From Neolentinus lepideus HHB14362 ss-1 (Eukaryota; Basidiomycota; Agaricomycetes; Gloeophyllales; Gloeophyllaceae): a stretch of 64,000 nt of DNA. The stretch covers positions 420,263 through 484,262 of the forward strand of contig KV425553.1 of the NCBI GenBank assembly GCA_001632425.1. The letters run 5' to 3'. The translations under genes were made by a program, and so were the position numbers. Shown here in pieces: positions 43,474-54,650 of this stretch; the first letter of the stretch is position 1; the number at the start of each line of letters is the position of its first letter. The notes under the pieces were generated by a model that was not told the DNA's origin, searched no databases, and was given only the letters and a program-made list of their open reading frames with translations.

Positions 43474-43865
43474 GTTCGATGAGAGAGACGAGCGATGTTC
43501 CAGACTGGCTTTGTTCTCTTATAAAAAGAAACGCAGCTAAGTTTCCGGGGGGGGGCAAATAGGCTTTGAGCCATATCAAAATGGAGTGGCCGCTGCTCCA
43601 ACTTGAATGCACCTCGCAACTATTTACCTCCGAACCCTTTCTGTTGGAAGATAGAAACAAGCGAATGATGGCTCGTAGATAGCCTTGTGCAATTTTGACG
43701 ACAAATGTAAACTGCGGAGGATTGTTGCCATACCTAAAGCAGGCCGAGATGTATGGAATCTCGATCTTACAACATGAAATCTCCACGCGAGCCTGCGGAT
43801 GCCGCGTGCCGGCCTTCCTCGGCGCTTGGCGGCTTCGTGATGGAGGTCGTCCAAACTTGCACGAC
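43474..43865. other. FRE upstream region
   Basis: The promoter region of the ferric reductase, with a G9 run at about 43546. Open frames on both strands have no domain. It ends at the hAT element's target duplication. Confidence 0.5.
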
Positions 43866-44853
43866 GCCCTAAGTAATGTTGCCGAAGGTCGGGTCGGGGT
43901 CGGGTCAGCCACTTTTTCGTGACCTTTGACCTGACCCTCAGGAAGGTTCAGCTGTTGTCGTGAACCTGGCCCTGAACCGGATGTTCAAGAGGGGTCGGGT
44001 CACTTGAGGGTCGGGTTGAGGTCGACCCGGGGTCGACCTCTGAACCATGTACAATGTACATAAAGGGTAAAATATATACATGATACTTCAGTAGCNNNNN
44101 NNNNNNNNNNNNNNNNNNNNNNNNNNNNNNNNNNNNNNNNNNNNNNNNNNNNNNNNNNNNNNNNNNNNNNNNNNNNNNNNNNNNNNNNNNNNNNNNNNNN
44201 NNNNNNNNNNNNNNNNNNNNNNNNNNNNNNNNNNNNNNNNNNNNNNNNNNNNNNNNNNNNNNNNNNNNNNNNNNNNNNNNNNNNNNNNNNNNNNNNNNNN
44301 NNNNNNNNNNNNNNNNNNNNNNNNNNNNNNNNNNNNNNNNNNNNNNNNNNNNNNNNNNNNNNNNNNNNNNNNNNNNNNNNNNNNNNNNNNNNNNNNNNNN
44401 NNNNNNNNNNNNNNNNNNNNNNNNNNNNNNNNNNNNNNNNNNNNNNNNNNNNNNNNNNNNNNNNNNNNNNNNNNNNNNNNNNNNNNNNNNNNNNNNNNNN
44501 NNNNNNNNNNNNNNNNNNNNNNNNNNNNNNNNNNNNNNNNNNNNNNNNNNNNNNNNNNNNNNNNNNNNNNNNNNNNNNNNNNNNNNNNNNNNNNNNNNNN
44601 NNNNNNNNNNNNNNNNNNNNNNNNNNNNNNGGGGGGGATATACTAAATATATGCAGTCATATATAGGTAAAGGGTCAGGGTCGACCACGGGTCGACCACA
44701 GTTCAGACAGGTTCGGACATTGGTGACCTCTGACCCGAACCATCAGTGAACCGAGGGGTCGGTCCAATGGGGGGTCGGGTCAAGAGGGTCGGGTCGGAGG
44801 TCGACCTCGGTTCAGAGGGTCTTGACCCGACCTTCGGCAACATTAGCCCTAAG
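43866..44853. mobile_element. Non-autonomous hAT-like DNA element (with assembly gap)
   Basis: The element spans 43874-44845. Its ends are perfect inverted repeats of 22 bp (left begins TAATGTTGCCGAAGG; right is the exact reverse complement, ending CCTTCGGCAACATTA). It is flanked by an 8 bp direct repeat, GCCCTAAG, at 43866-43873 and 44846-44853. An 8 bp duplication and a terminus fitting YARNG are hallmarks of the hAT superfamily. The sub-terminal parts are packed with GGGTCGGGTC-like short repeats in both orientations. No transposase frame is visible, but 535 bases inside are unknown. The perfect ends and duplication suggest recent insertion. Confidence 0.85.
44096..44630. other. Assembly gap (535 N)
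   Basis: A run of N inside the hAT-like element. It was probably left by the repetitive, GC-skewed subterminal sequence. The true length and content are unknown. Confidence 0.99.
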
Positions 44854-45040
44854 TACGACGGATTCAATGTGACTTCGTCTCGGTCGTCAGGTGGGCCTAG
44901 GTGGACTGCGGCGATACGATTCGTAGATGTACACATACTTATACAGTAAACTTCATACTCTGCTGCATGCGGTGGTGCTGATCATGCACCACCACTGTTG
45001 TCATGTCGATGGCGCAGCCAATCCTTATAGCCCGTTCATA

Positions 45041-45987
45041 TCAAGATCCGTCGCCGTTGGACCCGCTAAGATACCTAAAGAACTCTGAGTAGGCGTGTTC
45101 AACGTCAAACAACAACTGCGGATGCGGTCAGTACACTGTATCCCTTACATGATACGTATACGCACTTGGCGAGATTGTTCATCCGTGAGCTCCTCCGAAG
45201 CTTTCATACCGTTTAGAGTAATCAGCCTGCGGTAGTGCGTAAATAAAGCACAAGATAGAGGTAAGTTCGCTCGCACCAGCTAACCATTCGACTTCTCCCT
45301 TCCCAATCCTTGCTACCTTTAAAACGCGCGTAACCTGTCACTAGCTCTTGGAGAATAGGATGCAACTGGTCCTTCGCGCGCAGGCGAAGCTTGAGAGCAT
45401 CCATAAAAGTTATAAAGCTCTAGAACAAAATCAATAGCATATAAATTCCGTTCCATTGCGTGCGACACCAAGAAGCGTGCAGTTAAACATACCTGTGTTG
45501 TTTCAGCAACCCATTTCCCAGTCTCCGAGCCCGCCTCGCTTGAATGTTCCACTGTTGCCGGAACACCTACTTGCAGTCGGTGCAGCGCAGCAGGACAATC
45601 CATCTGCGAGAAATTGGTTACTGTCAATCTTACGGAAGAAATGATGAGACCGTACCCTGTACCGTTTCATAAAACTCTCGATAGTAGGCACATCGTTACT
45701 GACTAGTTTATGCATCGTCTTGTATTGTGACAGAAGTCTTGTACATGCTGGGGAGTATCTCTTTCATTCCAATACCATGAACCAGTCAAAACTCAGCTTC
45801 AGATAAGCGGAGGTGATCCCGGGGCACTCACTCGGTTGCAGGTACGCTGTCCCGAACATACGCTCGTTCCAGATAGTCCAGAGCAACGATAATTCCATAT
45901 AGGGTCGCTAGCGATTCATAGCGTTCTCGTTCCGCATTTGTAGTGTATAGCCGCACTTCTTCATCCAAGGATATTAAGTGAGACATA
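45041..45987 (-). CDS. VPS28: VPS28, ESCRT-I subunit
   Basis: A component of ESCRT-I, which sorts ubiquitinated cargo into multivesicular endosomes. Start at 45987: MSHLISLDEEVRLYTTNAER and ERYESLATLYGIIVALDYLE, the conserved N-terminal core. After introns come YSPACTRLLSQYKTMHKLV, TIESFMKRYR and MDCPAALHRLQVGVPATVEH. The C-terminal four-helix domain that binds ESCRT-II and ESCRT-III reads FMDALKLRLRAKDQLHPILQ and ELVTGYARFKGSKDWEGRS. It ends EHAYSEFFRYLSGSNGDGS and a stop at 45041. Length and motifs match the family. Four or five short introns are needed and nothing looks broken. Confidence 0.93.
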
Positions 45988-48183
45988 ACCACAGTGCTGA
46001 TATATTCGTGAAGCAGGAGAGTGAGCGCCAGAGAGGCGCGGGAAATCGCACGTCTGTCTTCTCCTGTCTTCAGCTGTCTTCTCCCTCTTCCCTCTCATCC
46101 AGACACAGCGCAGTGCTCAGGACGTCCAATTCGCAGACTTTATCTCTCGTTATGCGGCCATACTTTCATCGCTGATATCACTTCTGGAGGTCGAATTGTC
46201 TGCTAGGTTGTACAACTATATGTCGGGTTGGATCTACAAGCCATTTGCTGACAGTGGACACCGACGGCCCTCATCTCTCATGATCATCGACTTATCTACA
46301 AATACATGCGGAAGAATTAATTGAGCATACTTCGAAGGCGTATCCGGAATATGTCTTGAAGATATCTTCTTTGTCGAGGTATGGCTAGAAGGGTGCAAAG
46401 ACGATGAGGAGAAGCCGACGAGATCGCTCAGGATCGCCTGATTCTCGAGGTGTGATGACGACTGAGCATGAGCGGAGCATATTCTAGGAGCGTCCTGAGC
46501 TGAGATAGGTCTTCGATTCTCCATACTTCGTACTGGACAAATAAAAACAGGCCTTCGGGGATTCGCCTCGCAGACTTCTTATTCGTCAGTATCCTATTGC
46601 AAGAACAGGGAAGGGGCAGCACTCGAAATCTTCAGAGTGGCAACAAGACACAAACAAGCAGGAATCACAGGCCGATGCGAAGCCAAGATACCAGACTCCC
46701 GGGAGCAACTGCAGCGTCCCATCTTTTGCATCTCACACAAGTGGGAGATACTAGTGATGCAGATTTTATTGCAGGCCGATCCGGGAGATGTACTTGGACT
46801 ACGGTGATCGAAGGAGTCGGGTGCTTGGCTTCCTCGGGGAAGTCTCCATGAGGTGACGTCGTAATGTTGGTGCCGATGCATCTTTCCATCGGAGACGTTT
46901 TGCTGCTTGCAGGCGTTACTGAATCATGGTTTGCCGCCACCTGGTCTCGCAAGCAGTCTTTTCCCCCCTTTTTTCCCCTTGGTTGAAAAGAAAAGAAAAA
47001 CAAGACTGCCTGTTGATCCCGAGAGACTGCCTGACTCTATTAAGCTATTCAGAGGCTATGAGCAGAAGAGAATGTATTGTGTGACCTCTTCCGGTGTATC
47101 ACTTCCCATCTGGTGTTTTCTTTAGGCTCTCCAACCGATGGTACTTATCGTCAGCAAGACGCAAAGTATATCACTCTCATTCTTTACCCTATGGCGTAAT
47201 CAGCGCGAAGCCGTCAATCTGATGCAGGCATCTATCGCTTAATCATAAGGCGCATGGCTCCTTGTCGCTTCTTCGAGCGCCCTACTCGTCTTTCCGTACT
47301 CAATAGGGGAATTCGTCCGGTAAGCACCCCAATAGCTTCTTTGATTGGGCCATGTATTGCTGATGGCGGGAGTCTTTGGATCAGGAGTTCTTCGTGATGC
47401 GTCGCGAGTCATCTCCAATGACTAGAAACGTCGTGGTCGCCTTACCTTCATGATGTCATCCCCGTTTGAGGCGAGTATATTTGATCGCGTGATGGAGCGT
47501 TCAATTATGCTCACTGGTGACACGTTGCATGTGGCAGGGAGAAATCAATGGCGTGACATACCCGTCTTGGGTTGTCTGTTGTTTGTGTGGCGTCTGTTGT
47601 TGACCATCATCACTGAGTCTGTGAAGCACTTCTTCTCAGAATGGACAAGCTATGATGCCAGGCCTGTCGCCGGAGACAGGACATTGGTCTGACACATTCA
47701 GAAGTTATTTTCTATTTCCTTGGTATGTTCAAGTCTTCAGATCATGCTGGGAAAGTATGCCACCAAAGTTCCAAAGTTCCAGTCATGTTCCGTTACCGGA
47801 CAGTGGTCCGTGCCCGTGGGTTTCTCCCTCTCGTGTGGCGTTCATTCTCGGCAGTGTCTGCGCAGCGAATTCCCTGTGTTATGTACATTTGAACATTCAG
47901 GGTCGAACATCCGGCTGTATGACGGGTTCTCCTAATACATCAGCCACTCCCTTCAATTTAGGTCATCGAGTCCTTTGACCAGTTCGTCCGTGGCCCAAGT
48001 TCCAACATTCAGCCGCAAATTGCTGGAGTCCTTCGTTCGTCTACGTCTGTACTTCCTCTATGACCTCACCCCCTGATCAGAAAGTCACAGGGAATCGTTT
48101 TCATGTGTGTCTTCTGTCGCGGGCACAGCGGAATCTTCATCATCTATTCTCGTCGACACTTTGTCGTCCCAGTCTGAACCGCA
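45988..48183. other. Gene-poor region
   Basis: About 2.2 kb without a supported gene. Short frames on both strands overlap without domain signals. The sequence is rich in pyrimidine runs (TCTTC, CCCCCTTTTTTCCCC near 46960). No terminal repeats or transposase motifs were seen. Confidence 0.45.
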
Positions 48184-49309
48184 CTATTCATCCTCGCCCT
48201 CCGCAAACGTACCTGCGACGTTTTTCTCCAAAGTTTGCTCGTCCTCTTCTTGCTCTGCGGTTACGCAGTCAAATGCTGTGGGATGGATATCTCTGTCTGT
48301 AGTGGTGAGGAAGACGAGATCCTGATCCTCGATTTCATCATTCTCGTCGCCCACATCAGGATCTTCGGCGGAGGGCCCAATAACTCTGACTCTGATACCG
48401 AAGTTATCAGCTCTTCGCGTTCGGTTCGGAAGACGAGCAAGGTATTCCGTCAAAGTAACGGGAGGCTTCCATTGCCAAAGCTTGTTGTATCGACGCTGGG
48501 CTTTCTCCACGAGTTCCTTCTCATCAGAGGTGGGACTTTGCTCCTCATCAACTACGCCGTCCGCATCTTCGTCCGTCGCTGCTTCATCTTTGCGTCGTGT
48601 CCAGCTCCAGTATAGGCTCTCATCCTGCATAAGTCGATTCAGTACTGTTTAGCTGTGCAACACAATCAGTCTTACTCGTTCCGATACAGTAGCTCCGTCT
48701 TGGTATCTTGTTCTGATAGCCTCCAACTGATGCAGCCTGTGGGCGACAAGGATCCAAGAGTCAGGCACTTCCTTGTCCGCGTTTCGGGCCTACAACACGT
48801 CGTCTCATTATCTATGTTTCTAGTTATAGGTATGCAAAACTCACCGCAGTCGCATACCGTAACCAACAGTCCGTCAGGGCCTCAGCTTCCTCGCGGACCC
48901 GACAGACTCTGTCATACGCCGTGGAATGCAAGATGACACGTCCTGTCAGTACATTGATTGTTTCCTGGATTCGCTCTTGTACTGAAATCATTGAAAGGTG
49001 CTCGTTACAGGCATGACGAGATTCCTTGTCGGTATGGTCATCCTCAGAGGTCCGGGCTAGAGAGGCTGTGGCAGGCGTGTCTTCTGGGACGTCAACCAAC
49101 GCTGGATGTGGTGCCGCTTGAGTAACCGTCGCGACAAACCTGCGGATCAGATTTGTGGAGATGCATCCTTGACGCGGCGTGCTTTCACGGTCTCTCCTTC
49201 GTTTGCACGGCCTTTCGTTACCCATGCCACACGTGGTGGCATCGTCGGAACGGTCGCGTCGACCGAGGCTAGTCGTATTATCGGACAATAGAGTCGCCGT
49301 GGCCGACAT
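48184..49309 (-). CDS. Conserved-looking acidic protein, unrecognised
   Basis: Three exons make a protein of about 340 residues. Start at 49309: MSATATLLSDNTTSLGRRDR and a basic patch (CKRRRDRES). ISVQERIQETINVLTGRVIL and REEAEALTDCWLRYATA follow, then an intron (about 48840-48786). ARNADKEVPDSWILVAHRLH and QLEAIRTRYQDGATVSER come next, then an intron (about 48679-48629), then DESLYWSWTRRKDEAATDED and QRRYNKLWQWKPPVTLTEYL. The tail is acidic (DENDEIEDQDLVFLTTTDRD, EQEEDEQTLEKN). The exon borders are clean GT-AG and the frame is open throughout, so it is a real gene. Helical and charged, probably nuclear or cytosolic. No domain is recognised. Confidence 0.7.
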
Positions 49310-49339
49310 AGCAGTATGCTAGACTCGTAAGAAAGATGT

Positions 49340-49890
49340 ACGTTCTTGTTAACCGTTTGTTGCAGGAGATGGCGTTGTGGCTTGGGTGCGCTAACATGGA
49401 CAAACACCGGTTCCACCAAGCCATGACCCCGGAACTCTTGACGTGCGTCCACCGCAATGGATGGGCAAATGCAGTTGCGCAAACTCGGCTCGTCTTCGTG
49501 GCTGCAAGAAATCAAGGTCACATGCGTGAAGGTTTATGCAAAGGAATGGCAGTCATACTCCAAGAGAGGGGCTTTGCGAGTGTGCACGACCTGTGTGCTG
49601 AGTGCCTCAAGTAAATTTCAATGTCTAAAAGACACTGACAAGTCCTGCTTCTGCTGTCGTCTCCTTTACAATCAGCCTGATTTTGTGAGGATTGAATCCT
49701 TACATGCAAAGCTCGAGGCTGCGAATTCTACTTCCTCCCGAAGTTCCACTGCGAACTTAATTTCGTTGAACAGTGCTGGGGTCGCGTGAAATGCACCTAT
49801 CAAAGGGATCTGGCTTCTTCCTTGGATTGGATCTCTAGCGGAACGCCATTGAGGCTCTCGGTGCTCTTCTGCTCGTGACAATGCGTAAGT
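49340..49890 (+). pseudogene. Decayed DDE-type transposase relic
   Basis: Motifs of a transposase-like family widespread in Agaricomycetes appear in order but in several frames. MREGLCKGMAVILQERGF lies at about 49522-49575. KFQCLKDTDKSCFCCRLLYN and QPDFVRIESLHAKL lie at about 49613-49714. After a +1 shift, EFYFLPKFHCELNFVEQCWG and RVKCTYQRDL follow at about 49724-49810. After another shift, AIEALGALLLVTMRK closes the match. LPKFHCELNxxExxWG contains the last catalytic acidic residue of the DDE domain. At least three frame changes and the loss of the N-terminal half make it inactive. No terminal repeats were found around it. Confidence 0.75.
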
Positions 49891-51022
49891 ACGTGCTGTT
49901 CATCATATTATCACTAAAACAATGTCTTAAATATTCCTGAAAAAAATCCATGGATGTATACATGTATACCATAATGGTCTTACGGGAACACAAGCTCTCT
50001 GGGCATCCAAGTGGTACGCCGTCCGCTCTCTCGTGTGCAATGCGAGATCCGCCTCTGTTGCCACTTCTGGCTAACCGTACCGACTCCAGCGGAGAATGTG
50101 CCGCCGCAAATACTGACACGCTTAACCAAACTTTGGTGCAGTGACGAAGCTCTGCTCCGAACGCGAGCGAGACCTAGGGATGGGCTTGGATCGACGACAC
50201 GAGACGGAACCATGGCGCTTGCTGTTGGTGTAGCTGGAGCCCGTGATGCTTGCACGTTTCCTCAGGTCCCGATTTCTCTACTTCCCATCATCATTCTCAA
50301 AGAGAACTGGTCTAGTCTCCTCTTGCTCCTTCTAGGAAGACCCTCCGGCTTGCTCGTCCAGGTCGTGTGCGCCTCCAGACTCTCCAAGGACAGCGTTGGG
50401 CTCTGACTGGGCCTGAATGGTGTGGTTCTTGACTATCTTCACCGACGACACCCTCCCGATCGACCCAGTTCCCATCGCATCTGGTGCTTCGTGCTTGTTA
50501 TCAAAGAGCAATCCCATGAAGCGGTTTCAAAGTAAAAGATGTACAAAGCGGAGATGAGCTTGTGAGCTGCAGCTGACAATGGCAAAAAGCAGGAAAGTGA
50601 AGGTAGTATGGAAGCCGGAGGATGACCTTTTTAATAGGCTGCACGTGAAGGAAGTGTAGCTCACGGACTCGTCAATGTTTAGGCCTCAGAAATGAAACTA
50701 GGATCGCCATGATCAGAGTCTGTGATGTCACCCTGTTTCGTGCAACGAGACACACGTTGCCTCGTTCACATACTGCACTCCGAATTGAATATCTGTATAT
50801 TAACATTGGGACGAAGGAATACAGTAACAAGAGTAGATAGACGGGAATTTTGGAGAATCCTCTACATCCTATCCGTTAGTATCAGTGCATACTGTGTCGG
50901 CATCAAAATCATAAATCCATACGTTATTCGAACGAAGCTTTGAACCATCCAAAACTTCCGCATCGTGAAGCGACACCTTTTAATTATAGAACCAGCTCCG
51001 AGCAGAGTGGACATTGAATGGC
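49891..51022. other. Intergenic region with possible small minus-strand gene
   Basis: A minus-strand frame at 50332-50517 (MGLLFDNKHEAPDAMGTGSI..., 61 residues) is followed by another at 49980-50255 rich in Ala/Pro/Ser/Arg. They could be two exons of one short gene, but no family is recognised and the join is unclear. The rest (50520-51022) shows nothing. Confidence 0.3.
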
Positions 51023-52730
51023 CTAAACGATTCTCTTCGGTACCTTGGGTAGAAGTACCCACAACACCTCCATAAGCACAAAACTTGCAATGGCAACGGA
51101 ATGTACCACAAATGGACCTGGGGCAAACATTAACGACTATAAACAGTATAGGAACGTCACCTACCTTTGAACTGTGAGATCAAGCCGATCGAGAACGGCC
51201 ACAACGCTCCGCCGGAGGAGCCAAACGCGGCAATGAACGATAGTGAGGAAACTTGCAGTTTGCGCGATAGCAAACGGGTGATCACTCCCATTGTACATGG
51301 ATAAATCGGCTATAACGGGAGAGTTAGTCTAAGTATGCATGTGATCAACGAGAAACGAAGCGTACGCCAAGCAGAAAACCGACCAGCGCAACGCTAACTG
51401 CACTTCCAATCACATTCGGCACGAGCCAAACAAGGATCTCCATCACAACACTACCAGCCAACAAAGTCACAACAGCCCTGCGCTCGCCAATCATGCTGCA
51501 CAAGCCACTAAGCAGGAACCGCCCGACAGTTACACCGCCCCAGAATCCGGATGCGACATAACCAACGTTCGCAGGGTTACCGTCGCGCGAGCTGATAAGG
51601 AAGGAAACGATCCATCCTCCCAAAGACACTTCAGCTCCCTGATAAGATAGGATGAAGAGGGAGGTGAGGATCGTCGGCTTGTTCTTAAGCGTTTCGAGGA
51701 TGCGCGTGAGAGGTGTGTCGGAGGCTTGGGATGCAGTGTCTGATTGAGTCTGAGCCCGTAGCTGTCTTTCTTGTGCGTCCTCAAGCAGGACTTGTTTCTC
51801 CGACTCCGTAGGGAGAAAGATGTAGCCGGCGAAGAAGAAGTTGAAAATGGTGACCCCGAGAGGGAGAAAGTAGAAGTATTGCCAGGGTACACCGTGTGAT
51901 GCAAGGGATGTTGCTACTAGAGGGCCAACGACGCCACCGATGCCGTAGCAACCATGAAGGTAACTATGTTGGTATATATAAGTTATGAATATGTATATCT
52001 TGACTGCATGTAACAAACCCGTTGTACAGTGTAGGCTTGTCCAGAGAGCTCACGAAAACGTTGATCTGGGCCAAGTTCCACGATACTCCAGCTCCAGTAA
52101 ACAGCGGTGCCACGACCAAGAATCCGTATGGTGTTCTCCCAGGCGCGACTACCCATATGATATATCCGATGGTCATCGTCGCGGTAGCAAGCATGAGAAT
52201 CCTTGCTCGCCCGATGGATGCAAGTATCACATCGCAGGTGAAAGCCGCCGCGATAAAGCCCACAGCAGTGGTCAAGAAGAGAAGAGCGACGGTGGCGTAC
52301 CCGATGTGATAGTAAGATTCGATAAAGGGAATCAGAGCACCCAAAGCGGAGTCCTGGTTGCCGTTGACGAAGGAGAGCACACAAGATGCCAAGAGACGCC
52401 ATCTGTTGATCGGCTTCCTGGGGGAAACAGTCATTACGCCGAGGAGCAGGTAACATCAGTGGCGCTCACTTCAGTGATTCGGCAACGCGAGTGGACTCAG
52501 CGGTAGACCCAGTGATATCCAAGTCATCCCGATTTACTTGCGTACAGGATAAGACCCGCATCCATCGGGCTATGTTGGGAACACCCACCTTCCACTATCT
52601 CATCCGCAGGGGCCTCGTTAGCTGGTCTGGCTGACAGGTCGTTTTGTTTTGAGTCGCTTTCAGGTCGTTTGTCGGAGGCGTTCAAGTTGTCGCGAACTTG
52701 AACGTCTTGAAGTTCAATATTGTTTTCCAT
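51023..52730 (-). CDS. Major facilitator superfamily transporter
   Basis: A 12-helix-type MFS permease, likely at the plasma membrane. The start at 52730 opens an acidic cytosolic N-tail (MENNIELQDVQVRDNLNASD). After one or two introns the first helix begins with KPINRWRLLASCVLSFVNGN. Helices follow in order: YATVALLFLTTAVGFIAAAF, ARILMLATATMTIGYIIWVV, LVVAPLFTGAGVSWNLAQIN, HGCYGIGGVVGPLVATSLAS and FLPLGVTIFNFFFAGYIFLP. A charged central loop, PTILTSLFILSYQGAEVSLG, FWGGVTVGRFLLSGL and PIYPCTMGVITRLLSRKLQ come next. It ends FGSSGGALWPFSIGLISQ and KVPKRIV with a stop at 51023. It resembles Bsc6-type permeases; the substrate is unknown. It diverges from the GGCT gene across about 210 bp. Confidence 0.87.
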
Positions 52731-52938
52731 TAAGTGACAAGTCCGGATTGAAAGACAACTTATAAATGCTTACAGACGCTGTATAAAGCGTGATAACGCT
52801 GCATCTTACATAATCTCTGGCTTATACATAACGGAATTCGGATACATACGTTATCCGAATTCCGAAGGCTCTCCGAATCTCGCATCTCATGGCTATATGT
52901 AGGATGTATCGTTTGCGAACGCGATCCAGACAGCTTGC
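52731..52938. promoter_or_regulatory. Divergent promoter MFS / GGCT with perfect dyad
   Basis: 208 bp separate the two start codons. A perfect inverted repeat lies at 52832-52864: CGGAATTCGGATA, a 7-nt spacer, then TATCCGAATTCCG. Its inner part is CGG-N13-CCG and its outer part CGG-N27-CCG, the half-sites used by Zn2Cys6 regulators. The binding role is inference. Confidence 0.6.
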
Positions 52939-53776
52939 ATGGCTTCGACCACAGCATACGCGGCCTTTTTCTATGGCACACTCCTCCATCCAAAGATCCT
53001 GAAGCGAGTGATTGGAAACGACGGCTCCCACCTTCAAATATGTCCTGCAATTTTGCTGGTTAGCAGTTAATCGGCACCAATACACGCTTTCGACGATGTT
53101 CTGAGCCATTCTTACTTCCTATGCATTCTTGCAGAATTATACTAGACATCACATCAAGGTATGTAATTAGTAGGTTCACCAATCTTCGCCTGCTCACCCG
53201 CATTGTATTATTGGCCTTAGTATGCCGACTATCCGGCCATTGTACCATATGAAAGGAGTCAGGTATTCTTTGACAAGTCACTAGAACCAGAAGAGAGATC
53301 AGTCAGGGGTACGCTGGTGACCGGTCTGAACCAGCTTGACATGGATTTCTTGGATACTTTCGAGGGAGATGTAAGTTATATCGATCTGTCCTCAAAAACA
53401 GACCATGACTGCTATGTGTATATGACAGGAATATATCCGTACAACTGTTCCAGTCTATCCTCTATCCTCGCTAGTTCCCCTGAATTCCGTAGATGATTCT
53501 TCATCTTCGACCTCTCAGGACATAGCTCCTCCCGCGGCACCTTCTCTTCCTTCTTTATCCTCCCTGCCACCTCCAGTAGACGCTCAAACCTACGTATGGA
53601 CCCATCCCGTCACCGAGTTGAACAAGGAGATATGGGAATACGAGACATTTGTGCGCGAAAACGCTTGGAAGTGGACGGGAGAGGATAAGGATGGTACTGC
53701 GGACGCTGAGGATTCTCGAGACATGTTTTACACGGAAGTAGAGCGAAGACGAGCGATGGGTAACAATATTGTCTGA
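52939..53776 (+). CDS. AIG2-like gamma-glutamylcyclotransferase
   Basis: A GGCT/AIG2-fold enzyme of the kind that acts on gamma-glutamyl compounds in glutathione turnover. Four exons: 52939-53058, 53135-53158 (24 nt, eight codons), 53221-53370 and 53429-53776. The start reads MASTTAYAAFFYGTLLHPKI, with the substrate-binding YGTLL motif. NYTRHHIK, YADYPAIVPYERSQVFF, VRGTLVTGLNQLDMDFLDTF and EGDEYIRTTVPVY follow; the E of DTFEGDEY and of the VRG strand region are the expected acidic residues. The C-terminal extension has a Ser/Pro linker and YVWTHPVTELNKEIWEYETF, the WxDxL-like AIG2 tail. The stop is at 53774. Length is in the family's fungal range. Confidence 0.88.
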
Positions 53777-54261
53777 GTGGGCGGGAACGATCTGTATGAG
53801 TAGTTTGTGGTCTTAGTAGATGTGTCGGCTCATGATCACAAACAGTTACGATGCATTATAATCCGTGTAAATACTAAATGGAATGGATGAATTAGACATC
53901 AGGCTGAAGAAAATAGTCCGACTCAACGCAACACCCTTATTAGTTCGAGACATCATGTTTATATCCGAAGAGCTCGCGATAATAGCCCAAGATCTGGTGC
54001 GAAATCGAGCACTACTTATCCGGGTGCATTCTTTCTGACAAACTTTACATCAGGTCTAAGTATTTCTGAGCCGCAGATCTGAGCTGCCATGTCTCTCACG
54101 ACGATTCGTATAAGTCGGTGGTAGGCGAATTTCACAACCATGCAGGCGCGGAGTCGTTGAGCTGCATGATCATTCCGGTACTCTTGAAAGTACGTGCTAA
54201 TTTACTGTTCTGAGGACATAAATATACAGACATGATGTAGACCGGCGTAATTTGCAAAACC
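53777..54261. other. Intergenic region
   Basis: This is the 3' flank of the GGCT gene. No gene, RNA or repeat is recognised. Confidence 0.5.
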
Positions 54262-54650
54262 ATGGTTCTCACCTTAAAGCCAACTGCCTGTGGTCGCATC
54301 TTGGAATGCGTTTCCAATGCTCTAATGCCTGCGTCGACCCCTTCGTCTGGCCGCGTTACTCCTACGTTAGCAGGTTGCATTCTCGCCTTGGGTGGAGCAT
54401 TCGTCGGTTCCTGCTTTAGGGCTTTAGGAACGTTCTTCGCATTCCAGCTGTCTACGCGGAAAGAACGTCGATGAACTTATCACAAGCGACCCGTGTTCGT
54501 ATGCTCGCCCCCGAAATTGCGCCGAAAGCATTATGGTCGCGTTAGGAATGTTCATGTGACTCTTGGACCCAGACTCACCTTTGGGAATGTAGCTAGCCGG
54601 GTCGCAAGATCGGGACTGCAATCTAGGTATTCTCTGGCGTCCTCGCGGAG
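54262..54650 (+). pseudogene. Isoprenylcysteine methyltransferase-like (ICMT) relic
   Basis: A frame from 54262 reads MVLTLKPTACGRILECVSNA and then LAGCILALGGAFVGSCFRAL plus GTFFAFQLSTRKE. This matches the ICMT helix followed by RTLGRFFTFxLSxRKxH. The next family segment, ELITSDPCSYARP (normally KLITSGPYSYVRHP), lies in another frame directly after RKE (54465 on). IMVALGMFM with a TGA and LLDPDSPL with a TAG follow in that frame. A frameshift and two or more stops mean the methyltransferase cannot be made. The N-terminus and the C-terminal catalytic helix are not found. Confidence 0.7.
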
